A stretch of DNA of 12,073 bases from CAZWRN01 sp964636275. GTDB lineage: Bacteria > Patescibacteriota > Microgenomatia > Daviesbacterales > UBA10151. The stretch is taken from NCBI GenBank assembly GCA_964636275.1, contig CAZWRN010000029.1:1-12073 (forward strand), in the 5' to 3' direction. Below the pieces are notes generated by a model. It had not been told where the DNA came from and ran no database searches. It worked only from the letters and a program-made list of their open reading frames with translations. A program made the position numbers and the translations under genes. Below, piece by piece: positions 11,656 through 12,073 of the stretch (position 1 is the stretch's first letter; the number at the start of each line of letters is the position of its first letter).

Positions 11656-12073
11656 ATGTCTAAAAATAATGGTTTCATTTTTGAAGGAAAAACACCGGCT
11701 GATGTTTTAAAAGATGTCCAAGCTGCTGTTCAAACTCATGGCACCACTGTTCGAACTCAACGTGGCATAGTCAAATCTATTCGTGGTGCAACATTTATTA
11801 TTAATGACATTTCAAATGAGAAGAAAAATTATCCCTATTGGGATAAGCAGTCTGATGACTGGTACCAGGACAACTTTGTTCGTAAAGAAACTACTTTAGC
11901 ACCTGAGGAAATTCAAAAAGGGCAGGATATTTATCCGTATAAATATGCCTGGCGATCTAGATATTATGATAGTGGCTTTGGGTATGTGGCCGCAGTAATA
12001 GCAGTTTTAAAAAGATTGAAGATTCAGGATTTAAGATTTAAGAATGAGTCTGAAATTATAAAATTACTTCAGC
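11656..12073 (+). CDS. Partial protein, possibly a second thymidylate-synthase-like enzyme
   Basis: An open frame starts 6 nt after the previous stop and runs off the right edge (139 codons visible), beginning MSKNNGFIFEGKTPADVLKD. The segment AAVQTHGTTVRTQRGIVKSI (23-42) followed by RGATFIINDIS resembles the N-terminus of archaeal-type thymidylate synthases (hG..V.TqRG..reL.gv.f.I.d). YPYKYAWRSRYYDSGFGYV (about 95-113) could match the YtYGeR…dq block of that family. The catalytic Cys region lies outside the window, so the assignment stays tentative. The tight spacing implies co-transcription with the Dcd/dUTPase-like gene. Confidence 0.6.
   Translation, partial: MSKNNGFIFEGKTPADVLKDVQAAVQTHGTTVRTQRGIVKSIRGATFIINDISNEKKNYPYWDKQSDDWYQDNFVRKETTLAPEEIQKGQDIYPYKYAWRSRYYDSGFGYVAAVIAVLKRLKIQDLRFKNESEIIKLLQ

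Overview
The window looks like chromosome of a Patescibacteria (CPR) bacterium, most likely a Microgenomates-type lineage. This is inferred from several things. The sequence is AT-rich and the genes are compact, single-copy housekeeping genes. Several proteins are reduced: EF-Ts is 151 aa, trigger factor lacks its PPIase domain, and ProS lacks its editing domain. Shine-Dalgarno motifs are almost absent in front of the genes. The ThyA-family protein is of a divergent type. TGA is used as a stop, for example at the ends of yqeY and of the 103-aa ORF, so this is not a TGA-recoding lineage. There are no rRNA or tRNA genes, CRISPR arrays or transposases.

Layout. Positions 1-9903 are entirely on the minus strand. 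Read in the direction of transcription from the divergent centre near 9.95 kb, the genes are folA; a 75-aa exported or membrane peptide; rpsB and tsf; frr; a 23S-IVS-type four-helix-bundle protein; rseP; a 208-aa membrane-anchored protein; proS; a 103-aa unknown; tig and a 144-aa membrane protein; then rpsU, yqeY and ybeY (cut by the left edge). This resembles the classic rpsB-tsf-pyrH-frr-uppS-cdsA-dxr-rseP-proS cluster with pyrH, uppS, cdsA and dxr missing. On the plus strand, 10.01 kb to the end, are a ThyA-family enzyme, a Dcd/dUTPase-fold protein and the start of what may be a second thymidylate-synthase-like gene. With divergent folA they form a deoxynucleotide/folate island.

Regulation is the most interesting layer. 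Many genes appear to have a sigma70-like promoter (-35, 17 bp, -10) whose -10 box lies 6-11 nt before the ATG, which implies leaderless or nearly leaderless mRNAs. These promoters often start right behind the stop codon of the preceding gene. Three genes have long leaders, and each leader holds an apparent regulatory device. proS has a T-box riboswitch with a complete antiterminator/terminator switch and a very short Stem I carrying a CCU (Pro) triplet. rpsB has an H-type pseudoknot near the 5' end of its leader. rpsU has a perfect 10-nt anti-SD complement and an SD-preceded 12-codon mini-ORF.

Spacers are unusual as well. They are built from short words repeated in tandem or inverted: nine copies of a 7-mer, five copies of a 9-mer between folA and thyA, long inverted repeats, and a shared AAGATACAAG word in two ribosomal-gene spacers. 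The folA/thyA spacer also holds an inverted, internally deleted copy of the folA 5' end, which now forms the thyA promoter.
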